This document shows, piece after piece, positions 26,850 to 36,393 of a stretch of 64,000 nt of DNA. The first letter of the stretch is position 1; every line of letters begins with the position of its first letter. A model generated the notes under the pieces. It saw only the letters and a list, made by a program, of their open reading frames with translations, did no database searches and was not told the DNA's origin. The position numbers were made by a program, and so were the translations under genes. Origin of the DNA: Nitrobacteraceae bacterium AZCC 2146 (GTDB taxonomy: Bacteria; Pseudomonadota; Alphaproteobacteria; Rhizobiales; Xanthobacteraceae); the NCBI GenBank assembly GCA_036924855.1, contig JBAGRP010000001.1, forward strand, positions 124,001-188,000, in the 5' to 3' direction.

Positions 26850-27809
26850 TCATCCTTTGAGGAACGCCAACAGGTCTGCGTTCACTTGGGCGGCGTGGGT
26901 GACGCACATGCCATGCGGAGCGCCAGCATATTCCTTCAGGCTCGCGTTTGGCAGGATCTTCACCGAACGCCTGGAGGCAATGTCGATCGGAACGATCTGA
27001 TCATCATCGCCCTGCAGGAGCAGAGTTGGGATCGTCATTTTCTTGAGATCATCCGTGAAATCGGTCTCGGAGAAGGCCTTGATGCAGTCATACTCGCCTT
27101 GGAGGCTCCCCATCATGCCCTGAAGCCAGAAGGAGTCGATCTGGCCCTGCGAAACCTTCGCCTTGGGACGGTTATAGCCAAAGAACGGCATCGCCAGTTC
27201 CTTGAAGAAGCCCGCCCGATCGGCAACCAGGCCTGAGCGCAGGCCGTCGAACACGCTCATAGGCGCGCTGTTCGGGTTCGTCGGCGTCTGCGCCATATGA
27301 GGAGGCACCGCGGAAATCAGGACTGCTTTCGACACACGCGATGTGCCGTGGCGGCCGATGTAACGCGCGACCTCGCCTCCACCGGTCGAATGGCCGATCA
27401 TCGTTGCACCCTTGACGTCGAGCGCATCGAGGAGCGTGGCGAGATCGTCGGCGTAGGTATCCATGTCGTTGCCGGTCCATGTTTGGTCCGATCGACCATG
27501 GCTGCGACGATCATGCGCGATGACGCGATAGCCGTTGTTGCCCAGGAACAGCATCTGGGCGTCCCAAGCATCCGCCGTCAGCGGCCATCCATGGGAGAAG
27601 GTGACGACCGGACCGGCGCCCCAGTCCTTGAAGTAGATCTTGGCGCCGTCTTTCATTGTCGCGGTCGTCATGGAATCTGATCCTTTATGAGAAGCTTGGT
27701 GTGCGGGCGGTTTGGTATCGTTCGCCGTCTTGGCGAGCGCCACCTTCGGGAGGCTGAGAGCAGCGACGACACCGCCACCAGCGAGCAGGAGCTGCCGCCG
27801 CGACGTCAT
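26850..27809 (-). CDS. alpha/beta hydrolase, non-haem chloroperoxidase type, with twin-arginine signal
   Basis: A 319-residue protein. Residues 1-28 form a Tat-type signal ([18 protein letters not shown]), suggesting export of a folded enzyme. The catalytic domain starts near residue 50 and shows [19 protein letters not shown], the nucleophile elbow GHSTGGG with Ser141, and [10 protein letters not shown] plus a C-terminal His (GAPHGM). This is the cofactor-free haloperoxidase/esterase family, which hydrolyses esters and can form peracids. Its ATG overlaps the stop of the nitrilase gene (ATGA), so coupling is likely. Most relatives are cytoplasmic and start where this one has MTTATMKDG, so the signal peptide is notable. 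Confidence 0.85.
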   Translation of the reverse strand: MTSRRQLLLAGGGVVAALSLPKVALAKTANDTKPPAHQASHKGSDSMTTATMKDGAKIYFKDWGAGPVVTFSHGWPLTADAWDAQMLFLGNNGYRVIAHDRRSHGRSDQTWTGNDMDTYADDLATLLDALDVKGATMIGHSTGGGEVARYIGRHGTSRVSKAVLISAVPPHMAQTPTNPNSAPMSVFDGLRSGLVADRAGFFKELAMPFFGYNRPKAKVSQGQIDSFWLQGMMGSLQGEYDCIKAFSETDFTDDLKKMTIPTLLLQGDDDQIVPIDIASRRSVKILPNASLKEYAGAPHGMCVTHAAQVNADLLAFLKG

Positions 27810-28816
27810 GAAACCGCTCCGACTGATAGGCACGATCTGGCTTCTTCCAGCCGATCGGTTAGGGTGACGGCATCCGGCGTGGAGTGCGCGCCGCGCTCAT
27901 GGACATGGGACTTCGGTGTTCGGTCGATCAGCAGGCTGAGTAGTTCCGGCCGGCTATAATGACCGCGCGAATCCATCAGGCGCTTGCGCTTGTCGATGGC
28001 CCAGAAATCGAGATCGGCGATAACCTCTCCTTCGCCCGAGCGCAGCGGCGCGCCCATCAGTTCGCCCTCTGGAGAGACGATCGCGGTAAAGCAGCCGCTG
28101 GAGATCGGCTCAATGCTGCAGCCGGTGTCCTTCATGACCTGGGCTTGCTGCTCGGCATCCAGCCAGGCGGTTGCATTGACCACGAAGCACGCGGCCTCCA
28201 ATGCGTGCTGGCGGATATTGACTGAGATCTGCTCGGAGAAGCCGTCGCCGGCGAACGAGCCAGGATACATGGCCGAATGAATTTGCTCGCCATCGGCCAT
28301 CAAGGCGTAGCGGGCCAGCGGGTTGTAATGCTCCCAGCAGGCCAGTTGACCGATGCGCCCCACGGCGCTGTCCACACAGCGCAGCCCGGAGCCATCGCCT
28401 TGACCCCAGACCATGCGTTCATGATAGGTCGGGGATATCTTGCGGCGGTGCTGGATGAGCGTGCCGTCAGCATCGAACAGGAGTTGCGCGTTATAGATCG
28501 TGCCGCCATCGCGCTCGTTGACGCCGATGGAGACGACCATGCCGGCTTGCTTGGCGGCTTCGGCGATTGCACGGGTAACGTCGGACGGTACGGTCACCGC
28601 CTGATTAAGCAATTTAAAGTACTCTGCGCCCATCTGGTAAGGCGCTTCGACGAAGGAAAAATAGGGGTAGTAGGGAACGACCGTTTCCGGGAAGGTTGCG
28701 AACTGGACGCCTTGGCGCCCAAGCTCGAGAATCTTCTTGACGACTTTGCCGACAGTACCCTCGCGACTGTAGAGAACGGGGCTGAGCTGCACGGCCGCGG
28801 CTTTGACAACAGGCAT
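27806..28816 (-). CDS. nitrilase (carbon-nitrogen hydrolase, branch 1)
   Basis: A 336-residue nitrilase-fold enzyme with the full catalytic set: Glu44 ([11 protein letters not shown]), Lys126 ([12 protein letters not shown]) and Cys160 ([16 protein letters not shown]). The latter motif is characteristic of true nitrilases and cyanide-degrading enzymes rather than amidases. It converts organic nitriles (or cyanide) to acids and ammonia in the cytoplasm as large oligomers. It is the second-last in-operon partner of hydrolases, overlapping the Tat-type hydrolase. No radical-SAM or acetyltransferase genes of the Nit1C cluster are nearby. Confidence 0.92.
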   Translation of the reverse strand: MPVVKAAAVQLSPVLYSREGTVGKVVKKILELGRQGVQFATFPETVVPYYPYFSFVEAPYQMGAEYFKLLNQAVTVPSDVTRAIAEAAKQAGMVVSIGVNERDGGTIYNAQLLFDADGTLIQHRRKISPTYHERMVWGQGDGSGLRCVDSAVGRIGQLACWEHYNPLARYALMADGEQIHSAMYPGSFAGDGFSEQISVNIRQHALEAACFVVNATAWLDAEQQAQVMKDTGCSIEPISSGCFTAIVSPEGELMGAPLRSGEGEVIADLDFWAIDKRKRLMDSRGHYSRPELLSLLIDRTPKSHVHERGAHSTPDAVTLTDRLEEARSCLSVGAVS

Positions 28817-28996
28817 CGTGGCGGGTCCTTGTTAGCGGGTTGTTGATGTAGTCGTCAGCCCGCCGCGACATGGCTCCGCCACATCCCGAAGTGCGCTTCG
28901 AGATCGCTTGGCGATCGAGCAGTCACGAAGCTGACGAAAGCGGTCGCGATGGAGCCTGGAGCGCTATCAAGCTCCCAACGAGGCCCGCGGGTCGCG

Positions 28997-29371
28997 TTAC
29001 GAACGCGGAGGTTCGCCGATGAGCATGGCGAGCGGGGCGAGCGGCCCGAGAGCGATCAGCTCGAATTCCATCATGCCGGCCACGCCCAGAGGAAGCTTCT
29101 CCAGAAGTTCGTGCGCTTCCGCAGTGCTGGTCGCGTTCACGATGAACACGACGCCGTAGCCCTCCGTCTGGAAGAACCACTGCTCGATCTTGCCGGCGAG
29201 ATGATTGCGAACCGTGGCGCGAACCTCATGGGGCAGGACCGGCGCAATCGCCTCGGGCGTGCCCTTGGCTGTGACCGAGCCGATCGCCAGGATCTTGGTT
29301 GTCGGACCGACCACGGCGGCGAGCGCGGGCAATATCTCGGCGTGGACGCGCGGATTCTTGACGTCAGGCAT
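28997..29371 (-). CDS. YCII/muconolactone-isomerase-like small protein
   Basis: A 124-residue cytoplasmic protein with the pattern KILAIGSVTAKGTPEAIAPVL, then an amphipathic helix (RATVRNHLAGKIEQWFFQ) and VVFIVNATSTAEAHELLEKLPL, ending LGPLAPLAMLIGE. This resembles the dimeric alpha/beta ferredoxin-like fold of muconolactone isomerase and YCII-related proteins. Ribosome site AAAGGA precedes the ATG. It is a paralogue of the neighbouring gene at 29413-29868, with which it shares most motifs, but it has no signal peptide. Role unknown; possibly binding of a ring-cleavage or aldehyde intermediate. Confidence 0.7.
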   Translation of the reverse strand: MPDVKNPRVHAEILPALAAVVGPTTKILAIGSVTAKGTPEAIAPVLPHEVRATVRNHLAGKIEQWFFQTEGYGVVFIVNATSTAEAHELLEKLPLGVAGMMEFELIALGPLAPLAMLIGEPPRS

Positions 29372-29412
29372 TTGATGTTCCTTTTTCTGGATTGGTGCGA
29401 GGCAGCCGCGAA

Positions 29413-29868
29413 CTACTTGGCAGGATCGGCCAAGAGCACGCGAAGCGGGGCGATCGGGCCGACCGGGATGATCTGGAACTCCATCAGACCCGCCTGGCCG
29501 AAAGGAAACTTGCCCAGCAATTCCAGAGCCTCCTTTGGGTCGGTGACGTTCATCATGAACACGACGCCGCTCTGATCCTGCTTGAGGTACCACTGGTCAA
29601 TTTTTCCAGCGAGATAGAGCCGTACCGTATCGCGCACTTCAGCAGGCAGGAGCGGCTTCCACTGATCCGGCGACCCCTTGGCTGTGAAGGTGCCGATTGC
29701 CAGCAGCTTGGTCGTCGGGACATCGAGGCTCGATGATGGGGATACCGACTGAGCGAACGAAGCGGCCGGGCCGATCGCTGCGAGCACCGCGACGAGGGCG
29801 CCGAAGCAGGCGAGCCTCGTCAAACGGGTCGCGCGTACGGCGAAGTTGTCGAGCGCGCGCGGGCTCAT
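29413..29868 (-). CDS. exported paralogue of the YCII/muconolactone-isomerase-like protein
   Basis: A 151-residue protein with a clear signal peptide (about 1-40; hydrophobic core ACFGALVAVLAAIGPAASFAQS). The mature domain repeats the motifs of the downstream gene: TKLLAIGTFTAKGSPDQWKPLL, AGKIDQWYLKQDQSGVVFMMNVTDPKEALELLGKFPFGQAGLMEF and IPVGPIAPLRVLL. The pair therefore arose by duplication, with one copy routed to the periplasm. Its ATG overlaps the stop of the upstream hydrolase gene (ATGA). Function unknown. Confidence 0.72.
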   Translation of the reverse strand: MSPRALDNFAVRATRLTRLACFGALVAVLAAIGPAASFAQSVSPSSSLDVPTTKLLAIGTFTAKGSPDQWKPLLPAEVRDTVRLYLAGKIDQWYLKQDQSGVVFMMNVTDPKEALELLGKFPFGQAGLMEFQIIPVGPIAPLRVLLADPAK

Positions 29869-30737
29869 GACAGCATCGCCTTCGCTACTTGCGCGGGCTC
29901 ATCGGCCTGCAGCCAATGGCCCGCCGGTATGACGGTGAGGGACGCATTTTTGAGCTGAGATTGACGCCGCTCGGCCATGGCGACGGGGAAGTAGGGGTCG
30001 TATTGTCCCCAGATCAGCTTGACCGAAATATCGAGCGTCTTGAGCGCTGTCAGATGCTTGGCGTTTCGGGCGTGTTCATCGAAAAATTCCGCCGCCAACT
30101 GCACGAAGGCAGGACCGGCGCCGGGTTGGGCGATGAAGTTGTCGCTGATCAGCGGACCGATGAACGCGCTGAAATGGGGTCTTTGCGCCTCAGGCAAGGG
30201 GTCCAGGAATTTCTTCTGCTGCCATTTCAGCAGCCAGCCAAACTGTTCGGGGCTCTGGGCGATCGCTATTGCAAGGGCCTGCATGCTCCGGGTCGCAAAG
30301 AGCGTGATCATCTCGGGCCAAAGAACCGTGGAGTCCTCGCTATAGGCCGAGTTGAGCATGATCGCGGAGTCGACGCCTCCCGGATGGGCGAGCGCGTAGT
30401 TGAGCGTCGCCATCCCGGAGGAATCGTGAGCCACCGGGACGATCTTCCCAAGGCGCAGACCTTCGACGACCGCTTCGAGGTCGCCCAGTTGCTGCTTGAA
30501 GCTATAGGTGGAGCCAGCGGGTTTGTCGGACGCGCCAAACCCCAGAAAATCGAACGTCACGACGCGCCGCCCGCTGGCGACCAAGTACGGAATCAGGTCG
30601 TCCCAGATATGCAGGTTGTCGGGGAAGCCGTGCATGAGCACGAAGGCTGGGCCAGAGCCCGCATAATCTCGAGCGTAGAGGGTTCCTTCCCCCCGCGGAA
30701 TACGGTGCTCGGAGAACTTGCCGGGATCAGAAGACAT
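29865..30737 (-). CDS. alpha/beta hydrolase with Asp nucleophile (haloalkane dehalogenase/epoxide hydrolase-like)
   Basis: A 290-residue hydrolase: oxyanion loop LMHGFPDNLHIWDDL, strand 5 elbow VPVAHDSSGMAT where Asp105 replaces the usual Ser, then an acid in WGQYDPYFP and a terminal His in PAGHWLQADEP. An Asp nucleophile is typical of haloalkane dehalogenases, epoxide hydrolases and fluoroacetate dehalogenases. The His-Asp-Ser-Ser-Gly order instead of H-D-W-G leaves the exact substrate open. It is the first gene of the operon that includes the nitrilase and the Tat-type hydrolase, facing the two regulator genes. Confidence 0.82.
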   Translation of the reverse strand: MSSDPGKFSEHRIPRGEGTLYARDYAGSGPAFVLMHGFPDNLHIWDDLIPYLVASGRRVVTFDFLGFGASDKPAGSTYSFKQQLGDLEAVVEGLRLGKIVPVAHDSSGMATLNYALAHPGGVDSAIMLNSAYSEDSTVLWPEMITLFATRSMQALAIAIAQSPEQFGWLLKWQQKKFLDPLPEAQRPHFSAFIGPLISDNFIAQPGAGPAFVQLAAEFFDEHARNAKHLTALKTLDISVKLIWGQYDPYFPVAMAERRQSQLKNASLTVIPAGHWLQADEPAQVAKAMLS

Positions 30738-31139
30738 GCATCATCCTATCTTCCTCATGGAAGCGCTGAGGTCGGCGCGTGATTGGCGACCATGCCGTGA
30801 GAAGATCCGCCTCTAGCGAACCCTTTGAAGAGTCGTATCCGCGAGTACCGGACAGCGCAGCCACAGGACTCGTGTTGATGACGACCAAGAACATTCTTCT
30901 CTGCCTCGGCCCGGGAAAAGAGCGATAACTGAGTAAGGCAGGACGTGAACTGTTTGTTGTTTGTACCTTAACGCCTCAAGCCTTTCCGGCGTAGGTCGTT
31001 CTTGCCACCATTCGTGACATGGGTCGGTCCGGGCACGCGCAACTTGCCGCGTGCGGACGCCGAGCGGCTATTTCGGAACAGGGCTCGTGGATGGCATTAA
31101 TTTGGGGTAGTGTGTGAATTCCAGACGCGAGGAGTAGAT

Positions 31140-32096
31140 ATGCATCGGGTCGGTTTCATCGTGCCGCAAAGATTTCAATTGATGAGCCTTGCGGCACTGA
31201 CTGCGTTCGAGATCGTGAACCTGCCCCCGGCCGATCAGCGCTACGACATCCATTTGCTGTCGGAACATGGCGGTCCGGTTCGGTCCTCCTCAGGAATGAT
31301 GCTGGAAACCGAGGCGTTCGGAGATCCCGCCTTCGACACCGTCATCGTGGGTTCGATCACCGAGATGGACATGCCTCGCTCCAATGCGACCATGATCGCA
31401 TTCGTGCAGGAAGCCGCCAAGGCGTCGCGGCGGATCGCTTCGATCTGCAGTGGGGCGTTCGTGCTGGCTGAAGCGGGCCTTCTGAATGGTCGACGTGCGA
31501 CGATGCACTGGGCCCATGCAGCGAGCTTCAGGGCCCGGTTTCCGGATGTCAGGGCGGAGGAGGACCGGATTTTCATCAATGACGGCCCGGTCTGGACGTC
31601 GGCGGGAATGACCGCGGGGATCGACCTCGTTCTGGCATTGATCGACAATGATCTCGGTCCCGAAGCCGCGAAAATGGTCGCCAGGCTTCTGGTCATGAAC
31701 CAGCGCCGGATGGGTGGACAAAAACAGCATTCCGCGCTGCTCGATATGACGCCGAAATCTGATCGCATCGAGTTGGTTCTGGCGCACATCCGTCAAAACC
31801 TCCGGAACTCGCTCACGATCGAGGAGCTTGCGGCCGTCGCCAATCTCAGCCCCCGCCAGTTCAGTCGTGCCTTTTTAGCTGAGACAGGTCAGTCACCGGC
31901 CAAAGCTGTAGAACAGCTTCGGCTGGAGGCCGCCAGATTCATGATGGAGGAAGGGCGGCACACGGTTAACGTCGTGGCGCAGGAAACGGGTTTTGCAGAC
32001 CGCGAACGCATGCGTCGCGCGTTCCTCCGGACCTTCGGTGTGCCCCCGGAGCTATTGCGCAGGAACGCTCGACGGGAGGCGGTCGCGGCTGCCTGA
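31140..32096 (+). CDS. GlxA-type regulator (DJ-1/PfpI domain plus AraC HTH), first of a tandem pair
   Basis: A 318-residue protein: an N-terminal DJ-1/PfpI domain (about 1-175; ASICSGAFVLAEAGLLNGRRAT with Cys in the nucleophile-elbow region, then TSAGMTAGIDL) and a C-terminal AraC-type double HTH (about 210-310; LTIEELAAVANLSPRQFSRAF, then VAQETGFADRERMRRAFLRTFG). AGGAG precedes the ATG. It is highly similar to the next gene. It faces the hydrolase/nitrilase operon across about 400 bases with no clear operator, so it may control that operon in response to a small metabolite sensed by the DJ-1 domain. Confidence 0.88.
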   Translation: MHRVGFIVPQRFQLMSLAALTAFEIVNLPPADQRYDIHLLSEHGGPVRSSSGMMLETEAFGDPAFDTVIVGSITEMDMPRSNATMIAFVQEAAKASRRIASICSGAFVLAEAGLLNGRRATMHWAHAASFRARFPDVRAEEDRIFINDGPVWTSAGMTAGIDLVLALIDNDLGPEAAKMVARLLVMNQRRMGGQKQHSALLDMTPKSDRIELVLAHIRQNLRNSLTIEELAAVANLSPRQFSRAFLAETGQSPAKAVEQLRLEAARFMMEEGRHTVNVVAQETGFADRERMRRAFLRTFGVPPELLRRNARREAVAAA

Positions 32097-32263
32097 CTTT
32101 GGGCTATCAAAAATGTAGGCTTGAGTCTGGCTCTCAATGCGGGGCCGAACGGCGCTCTCGGCCATCCGGCCCGTGCGTGAGCATCCGGGTTCGACGGCAG
32201 AGCATACCTCCTGGATGATACCCGTCTGGACTATCATCCACATTTCGGACAGTAGGAGCAGCC

Positions 32264-33235
32264 ATGCATCGGGTAGGTCTCATTGTCCCGCACGGCTTCC
32301 AGCTCTTGAGTCTTGCGCCCATGACGGCATTCGAAATGACGGGATTCGGGCTTGCGAAGCCGCCTCCGGCCGATACGCACTATGACCTCCATCTGTTGTC
32401 AGAGCACGGCGGTCCCGTTCGATCTTCCTGTGGTTTGACCGTTGACACCGAAGCATTCGGCGATCCGGCTTTTGATACAATTATTGTCGGCGCGATCACC
32501 GCGTTCGAAATGGCCCCATCAAGCGCAAACTTGATCGCCTTTGTGCAAAAAGCTGCCCGGGCGTCGAGGCGCACCGCTTCATTTTGCAACGGGGCGTTTG
32601 TTCTTGCTGAAGCCGGACTTCTCGATGGTCGCCGCGCGACGACGCATTGGATTCAAGCGGCCAGTTTCAAGGCTCGGTTTCCGGATGTCAGGATGGAGGA
32701 GGACCGGATCTACATCAATGACGGTCCGATCTGGACGTCGGCTGGAATGACCGCAGGAATCGATCTTGTCCTAGCGATGATCGATAAGGACCTGGGTCCC
32801 GAAGTTGCGAAAGTCGCTGCCAAGCTTATGGTCATTAATCAACGTCGGATGGGCGGACAAACACAGCATTCCGCTCTCCTCGACATGACGCCGAAATCCG
32901 ATCGCATCGAATTGGTCGTGGCGTACATCCGTCAAAATCTGCGGAATCCGCTCACAATCGAGGAGCTTGCGGCCGTCGCCAACCTCAGCCCTCGTCAGTT
33001 CAGCCGCTCTTTTCTGGCCGAGACGGGTCAGCCCCCGGCGAAGGCCGTCGAGCGACTTCGGCTGGAAGCTGCCAGGTTCATGATGGAGGAAGGGCGGCAC
33101 ACGGTTAACGTCGTAGCGCAAGAAGCGGGTTTTGCTGACCGCGAACGCATGCGGCGGGCGTTCCTCCGGGCCTTCGGTGTGCCCCCGGAGGTGTTGCGCA
33201 GGATTGCTCGACGGGAGGCGGTGGCGACTGCCTGA
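32264..33235 (+). CDS. GlxA-type regulator, second tandem copy
   Basis: A 323-residue paralogue of the preceding gene with the same two domains: DJ-1/PfpI (TASFCNGAFVLAEAGLLDGRRAT keeps the Cys) and AraC HTH (LTIEELAAVANLSPRQFSRSF, VAQEAGFADRERMRRAFLRAFG). By eye the last 80 residues are nearly identical to the first copy, and the similarity continues into the bases after both stop codons. A short insertion near residue 26-31 (GFGLAK) distinguishes it. GGAGCAG precedes the ATG. The 167-base gap between the copies has no gene. An IS110 element follows. Confidence 0.87.
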   Translation: MHRVGLIVPHGFQLLSLAPMTAFEMTGFGLAKPPPADTHYDLHLLSEHGGPVRSSCGLTVDTEAFGDPAFDTIIVGAITAFEMAPSSANLIAFVQKAARASRRTASFCNGAFVLAEAGLLDGRRATTHWIQAASFKARFPDVRMEEDRIYINDGPIWTSAGMTAGIDLVLAMIDKDLGPEVAKVAAKLMVINQRRMGGQTQHSALLDMTPKSDRIELVVAYIRQNLRNPLTIEELAAVANLSPRQFSRSFLAETGQPPAKAVERLRLEAARFMMEEGRHTVNVVAQEAGFADRERMRRAFLRAFGVPPEVLRRIARREAVATA

Positions 33236-33350
33236 CTTTGGGTCTGGCCGAGGCTTTCAATGTCAGTAAATGATGCTGTGGACGGCTCCTCCACGTGAGT
33301 GCCATGAATGTGGGCGCTGTTAAAACTCCCACGATTCAGAGGAGCGAGCC

Positions 33351-34382
33351 ATGCAGATGATAACGACAATCGGTTTAGACATCGCCAAGTCAGTCTTCCA
33401 AGTCCACGGCGTTGATGCTGGCGGCCAGGTAGTCATTCGTCGTCAACTGAAGCGACGGTCAGTCCTGGGGTTCTTTCAGAAGCTGCCACCATGCCTGGTT
33501 GGCATAGAGGCTTGCGCCTCGTCTCACCATTGGTCGCGCGAACTTCAGGCGCTCGGCCATACCGTTCGGCTAATGCCGCCGGCCTACGTGAAGCCCTATG
33601 TCAAACGGCAGAAGAATGACATGGCTGACGCAGAGGCTATCTGCGAGGCGGTCACCCGAGCCAACATGCGTTTCGTGCCAACAAAGACGCCTGAACAGCA
33701 GAGCTGCCTGATGCTTCACCGCACCCGCCATCTGTTCATCCGCCAGCAGACCGCGGTAATCAATTCGATCCGGGCGCATCTTGCCGAGTTCGGCATTGTC
33801 GCGCCGGTCGGACGCAAAGGCGTCACGGAACTGCTGCATATTGTTGCCGACCCGAGCGACAAGCGGCTGTCAGAGGTTGCCCGTGCGTGTCTTGCCGCGC
33901 TCGGCAGTCAGCTACTCGGTCTCAAGCAGCAGATTCTGGAGTTCGATCGGATGATCCTGGCTTGGCATCGGTCCAACCAGACGAGCAAACGCCTTCACTA
34001 CATTCCCGGGGTAGGTCCGATGCTGGCGACCGCTCTGGTCACCAGTGTTGCTGACCCGAGCACCTTCCGATCGGCACGTAACTTTTCTGCTTGGATCGGG
34101 CTGGTTCCGAAGCAGCACTCAAGCGGGGGCAAGGAGCGGCTCGGCAGCATCAGCAAACAGGGTGATCGCTATTTACGCAGCTTGTTCGTCGCCGGAGCAC
34201 TCGCCGTCATCCGCTACGCCAAGATTCATGGCACCGGGCATCGGCCCTGGCTCACGGCGTTGTTGGCGCGAAAGCCGACCAAGGTTGCTGCTATCGCGCT
34301 TGCCAACAAAATCGCGCGGATGGCCTGGGCCATGATGGCCAAGGGCGAGCGCTACAAGGAACCCATCGCGCTTGCGCGGTAA
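33351..34382 (+). CDS. IS110-family (IS1111 group) transposase, intact
   Basis: A 343-residue DEDD transposase. The N-terminal RuvC-like domain has IGLDIAKSVFQVHG (Asp), VGIEACASSHHW (Glu) and KNDMADAEAICEA (Asp-Asp). The C-terminal transposase_20 domain has IPGVGPMLATALVTS and a serine in SISKQGDRYLRSLF. IS110-family elements integrate by a bridge-RNA-guided route in some members and lack long terminal repeats. GAGGAG lies upstream of the ATG. Element borders are not visible to me. Confidence 0.93.
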   Translation: MQMITTIGLDIAKSVFQVHGVDAGGQVVIRRQLKRRSVLGFFQKLPPCLVGIEACASSHHWSRELQALGHTVRLMPPAYVKPYVKRQKNDMADAEAICEAVTRANMRFVPTKTPEQQSCLMLHRTRHLFIRQQTAVINSIRAHLAEFGIVAPVGRKGVTELLHIVADPSDKRLSEVARACLAALGSQLLGLKQQILEFDRMILAWHRSNQTSKRLHYIPGVGPMLATALVTSVADPSTFRSARNFSAWIGLVPKQHSSGGKERLGSISKQGDRYLRSLFVAGALAVIRYAKIHGTGHRPWLTALLARKPTKVAAIALANKIARMAWAMMAKGERYKEPIALAR

Positions 34383-34698
34383 ACGAGATCGCGCCGGGCA
34401 ACCGGCGTGATGTGAAGGTTGGGAGGGCGAACAGCACGTAATGCAGAGCCGGTCGATCCGGCGATCAGGACAACCCACATGTGCCATCGCATTGTTATCG
34501 AATGCGGGTTTTTGACCGGGACCTGATCCGCGGAGGGCATTATGGCCAGCGGTCATGTGAACCGCATTAAAAGGCCGAACACATGGCTGCACCGACCAAT
34601 GCTGCAAAACGTAAAGAAAGCTCTTGCCAATCCGGAGCCGTCCACACATGGCACATCGCGTCGTCTAGCTGCGCTGCAGAATTTGGTCGCTATTGGTG
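34383..34698. other. non-coding right flank of the IS110 element
   Basis: This 316-base stretch has no convincing gene. Short open frames with residues such as HTWHIASSSC occur but look like fragments that commonly travel with the right end of IS110-type elements. I see no intact terminal repeat. The presumed right end of the IS110 element lies somewhere here, before the IS1182 border at about 34699. Confidence 0.4.
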
Positions 34699-36393
34699 CA
34701 GGCTGTGTAAAAACGTTTTTCCTCCCCCAAAAACTGCACGCAACCGGGGACTATCCGCGTCGACACGACGGTCTGAGCATATTTTTGCTTGGTCGAGTCC
34801 AGAGTCAACCCGGGCGCAAGCTCGGGCCACACTGAGCGACCTGAACGGTCACACGATGCGCATAACAACACGAGCTCTTCACGCCCGGATTGCCACCAGG
34901 AGCGCCTTGATGCCGACGATATTCATTACGCGCGTGAGGTTGTAGGCGAGTACGTTCAGCGCCATTTCGGTCGCGACATTGGGCAACCGCTTCATTAGAA
35001 AGTGTGTTGCACCCATCCGCATCTTGAGTGTGGCAAACGGATGCTCGACGGTTTCGCGGCGCACACGCATGGCTTGCGGGTTCCGATCGAGCCGCGTCTG
35101 CGCGGCCTCGACGACGTGTTCGTGTTCCCAGCGTTTGATGCGGCGCTCGTTGGACGTTGTGCACTGATCCTTGAACGGGCAGGTGCAGCACGCCTTCGTC
35201 AAGTAAATCCGCATTTTCTGGCCATCTTCATCAGCGGTGAAGTGGTGCGCCAGCTTCTCGCCGGCCGGGCAGCGATAGACATCGTCCTTGGCCAAATAGA
35301 CAAAATCAGGTTTCCCAAAGCGGCCTGCCGACTTGGCTCCCGAGGTTTGCGGCTTGGGTAGCGTGACCGCGACCCCGGCCTGTTCGCATGCCAGGATTTC
35401 CTCACCTTTAAAGTAGCCCCGATCCGCAACGACGTCCAAGTTATCGCTGCGCAGCGCGGCTTTCGCCGCCTGCGCCATCGTCGCCAGTTGCGATCTATCG
35501 GTGCCGACGTTAGTGACCTCGTGCGCGACAATCAGATGGTTCGTGGTGTCGACCGCACTTTGTACGTTGTAGGCGACCATGCCGGAGCCGCGCCCGCTCG
35601 TTGCCATCGAGCGGCAATCGGGATCGGTCAGCGATATCTGCTTGTCCGGCGAGGCGAGCAATGCCTTTTCAATAGCGGCCAGCCGTTTCACTTCTTCTTC
35701 GAGCTTCGCCAGCTTTTCCCTAAGCCGCGTCTTGGTCAGCAGCACCGTTTCTGACGGCTCTTCTCCTGCGGCGGTCCGGCGATCGGCGGTGTCCAGTTGA
35801 CTCATGTAGCGCGCAACGCTCTCTTCGATCTGCTTCTGGCGGCGCTGGATCTTGCCTTGCGTGAAGTTGTTGTCGCGACTGTTCACGGCCTTGAACTTGC
35901 TGCCGTCGATGGCAACGCTGGCCTTCGTCAGCAGGCCCATCTTCCGGCACAACTCGACGAATTGCGCGCAAACCTTCCTGATCGCTGGGCCATTGTCCTT
36001 GCGGAAGTCGGCGATGGTTTTGTGATCCGGCACGAGCCGTCCGGTCAGCCACATCACCTCGAGATTGCGGCCGGCCTCGCGCTCCAGCCGCCGGCTCGAT
36101 TGGACCCGGTTGAGATAGCCGTAAATGTAGAGCTTGAGCATCGGCGAAGGATGGTACGCTGGCCGGCCGGTCGCTGCAGGATCAACGCCATCGAACCCGA
36201 GGTCGCGCAGTTCCAACGCATCCACGAACACATCGACCGCGCGAATAGAATTGCCCTCGTCGACCCAATCATCGAGGCATTCCGGCAACAGCGTCGTCTG
36301 CTGGCGATCCGCCCCTAAAACGAAACCGTGCATCACTTCCCCCGCCGATTCAGCAAGAGAATCATAGCATCGACCGGGTTTTCACACAGCCTG
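34699..36393 (-). mobile_element. IS1182-family insertion sequence with matching ends
   Basis: The left end reads CAGGCTGTGTAAAAACG (34699-34715). The right end, on the other strand, reads CAGGCTGTGTGAAAACCCG, giving terminal inverted repeats of about 16 positions with one or two mismatches. The element is about 1.7 kb and carries one intact transposase gene on the minus strand. Flanks TTGGTGCA (left) and TGGGTGCA (right) differ at one of eight bases and could be an old target duplication, though chance similarity is possible. Confidence 0.82.
34879..36333 (-). CDS. IS1182-family DDE transposase, intact
   Basis: A 484-residue transposase. N-terminal DUF772-type domain (YHPSPMLKLYIYGYLNRVQSS, then PDHKTIADFRK); catalytic Asp in SVAIDGSKFKAV and VVADRGYFKGEE; Glu in RRETVEHPFATLKMRMG. 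A Cys cluster (KACCTCPFKDQC) precedes the last motif. The ATG at 36333 follows a GGGGGAAG site; a GTG one codon earlier is also possible. No frameshift is visible, so it may be active. Confidence 0.92.
   Translation of the reverse strand: MHGFVLGADRQQTTLLPECLDDWVDEGNSIRAVDVFVDALELRDLGFDGVDPAATGRPAYHPSPMLKLYIYGYLNRVQSSRRLEREAGRNLEVMWLTGRLVPDHKTIADFRKDNGPAIRKVCAQFVELCRKMGLLTKASVAIDGSKFKAVNSRDNNFTQGKIQRRQKQIEESVARYMSQLDTADRRTAAGEEPSETVLLTKTRLREKLAKLEEEVKRLAAIEKALLASPDKQISLTDPDCRSMATSGRGSGMVAYNVQSAVDTTNHLIVAHEVTNVGTDRSQLATMAQAAKAALRSDNLDVVADRGYFKGEEILACEQAGVAVTLPKPQTSGAKSAGRFGKPDFVYLAKDDVYRCPAGEKLAHHFTADEDGQKMRIYLTKACCTCPFKDQCTTSNERRIKRWEHEHVVEAAQTRLDRNPQAMRVRRETVEHPFATLKMRMGATHFLMKRLPNVATEMALNVLAYNLTRVMNIVGIKALLVAIRA

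Noticed and set aside
27806..28816. Nit1C-type conserved nitrilase cluster
   Set aside because: The nitrilase is not accompanied by radical-SAM, acetyltransferase or AIR-synthase-like genes typical of Nit1C, so the operon is of another type.
34542..34945. Short open frames between the IS110 and IS1182 transposases
   Set aside because: They look like fragments from the IS110 right end, running into the IS1182 left end; no start signal and no conserved domain.
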